DNA from: Lucifuga dentata
Lineage: Eukaryota > Chordata > Actinopteri > Ophidiiformes > Bythitidae
Assembly (NCBI GenBank): GCA_014773175.1
Contig: VXCM01000806.1
Location: 4,908 to 68,907, forward strand
Direction of reading: 5' to 3'
DNA: 64,000 nt
In this document: piece by piece, positions 63,806 through 64,000 of the stretch
Layout of the letters: every line of letters starts with the position of its first letter
Numbering within the stretch: the stretch's first letter is position 1
Made by a program: the position numbers and the translations under genes
Notes under the pieces: generated by a model
What the model was told of the DNA's origin: nothing
What the model saw: only the letters and a program-made list of their open reading frames with translations
Databases searched by the model: none

Positions 63806-63850
63806 TTAGTCATCATCGTCATCGTCATCATCACGGCTGGGTTGCTGAGG
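63806..63850 (-). CDS. Probable terminal exon of a third SCPP-type gene, partial (continues past the right edge)
   Basis: Minus-strand acceptor CTGTTATTTTAG, then a 45-nt phase-0 reading frame PQQPSRDDDDDDDD and a TAA stop at 63,806-63,808. An AATAAA lies 85 nt further on, at 63,716-63,721. A Pro/Gln start, an acidic end, a length divisible by three and a place next to two SCPP genes on the same strand all suit an SCPP last exon. No upstream exon was found between 63,851 and 64,000, so the rest of the gene would lie outside the window. It could instead be a chance GAT/GAC repeat after an AG. Confidence 0.4.
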   Translation of the reverse strand, partial: PQQPSRDDDDDDDD

Positions 63851-64000
63851 CTAAAATAACAGAGGCTTCTGATGAGCCAATCAGATACCAAGTAAATACA
63901 CTCATTCACATGATTGCTGGTGATTTGGGCTTTCAGCAGAAATAGCAGGAAGGCTATTTTTTTTCTGATACAATACTCATTATTGGAAGACATCTATTTC

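Overview
The window looks like nuclear DNA of a teleost fish, probably a percomorph (inference). It is AT-rich, has intron-containing vertebrate genes with GT/AG splice sites, many (CA)n and other microsatellites, and fish-type transposon remnants. Nothing in it is prokaryotic. All four recognised genes or gene parts lie on the minus strand.

Layout. 1-13,531 is intergenic: microsatellites, a LINE fragment, two inverted-repeat (MITE-like) elements and one match to the CTCF consensus. 13,532-37,797 is a complete five-exon tachykinin NK3-type receptor gene (tacr3, 409 residues), whose introns of up to 13.6 kb carry LINE, LTR, hAT and Tc1-like remnants. 37,798-49,412 is its upstream flank plus a transposon-rich spacer. 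49,413-53,119 is a compact seven-exon rod-type cyclic nucleotide-gated channel alpha gene (cnga1-like, 714 residues) with an unusual Glu/Lys-rich C-terminal tail.

54,376-61,525 holds two secretory calcium-binding phosphoprotein (SCPP) genes in the same orientation. The first is acidic and Ala/Val/Asp-rich (247 residues, candidate Scpp1-like). The second is Pro/Gln-rich (176 residues, candidate Scpp5-like). Each has a TATA box, an untranslated first exon, a second exon ending exactly after the signal peptide, and only phase-0 introns, which is the standard SCPP design. A further exon at 63,806-63,850, ending in eight aspartates, is probably the 3' end of a third SCPP-type gene continuing beyond the right edge. 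The SCPP products are expected to act together outside the cell in tooth or scale mineral matrix. tacr3 (neuroendocrine signalling) and cnga1 (phototransduction) are functionally unrelated neighbours.

The main non-genic signals are: a family of long palindromic elements flanked by TTAA, in two nested insertions (one inside a LINE, one itself hit by another MITE); a probable solo LTR with a 6-bp target duplication; and 16 single N bases. Five of the Ns sit between perfect 61-67 bp direct repeats, which points to unmerged contig overlaps rather than biology. All coding models come from reading the sequence; none has been tested against transcripts or databases.
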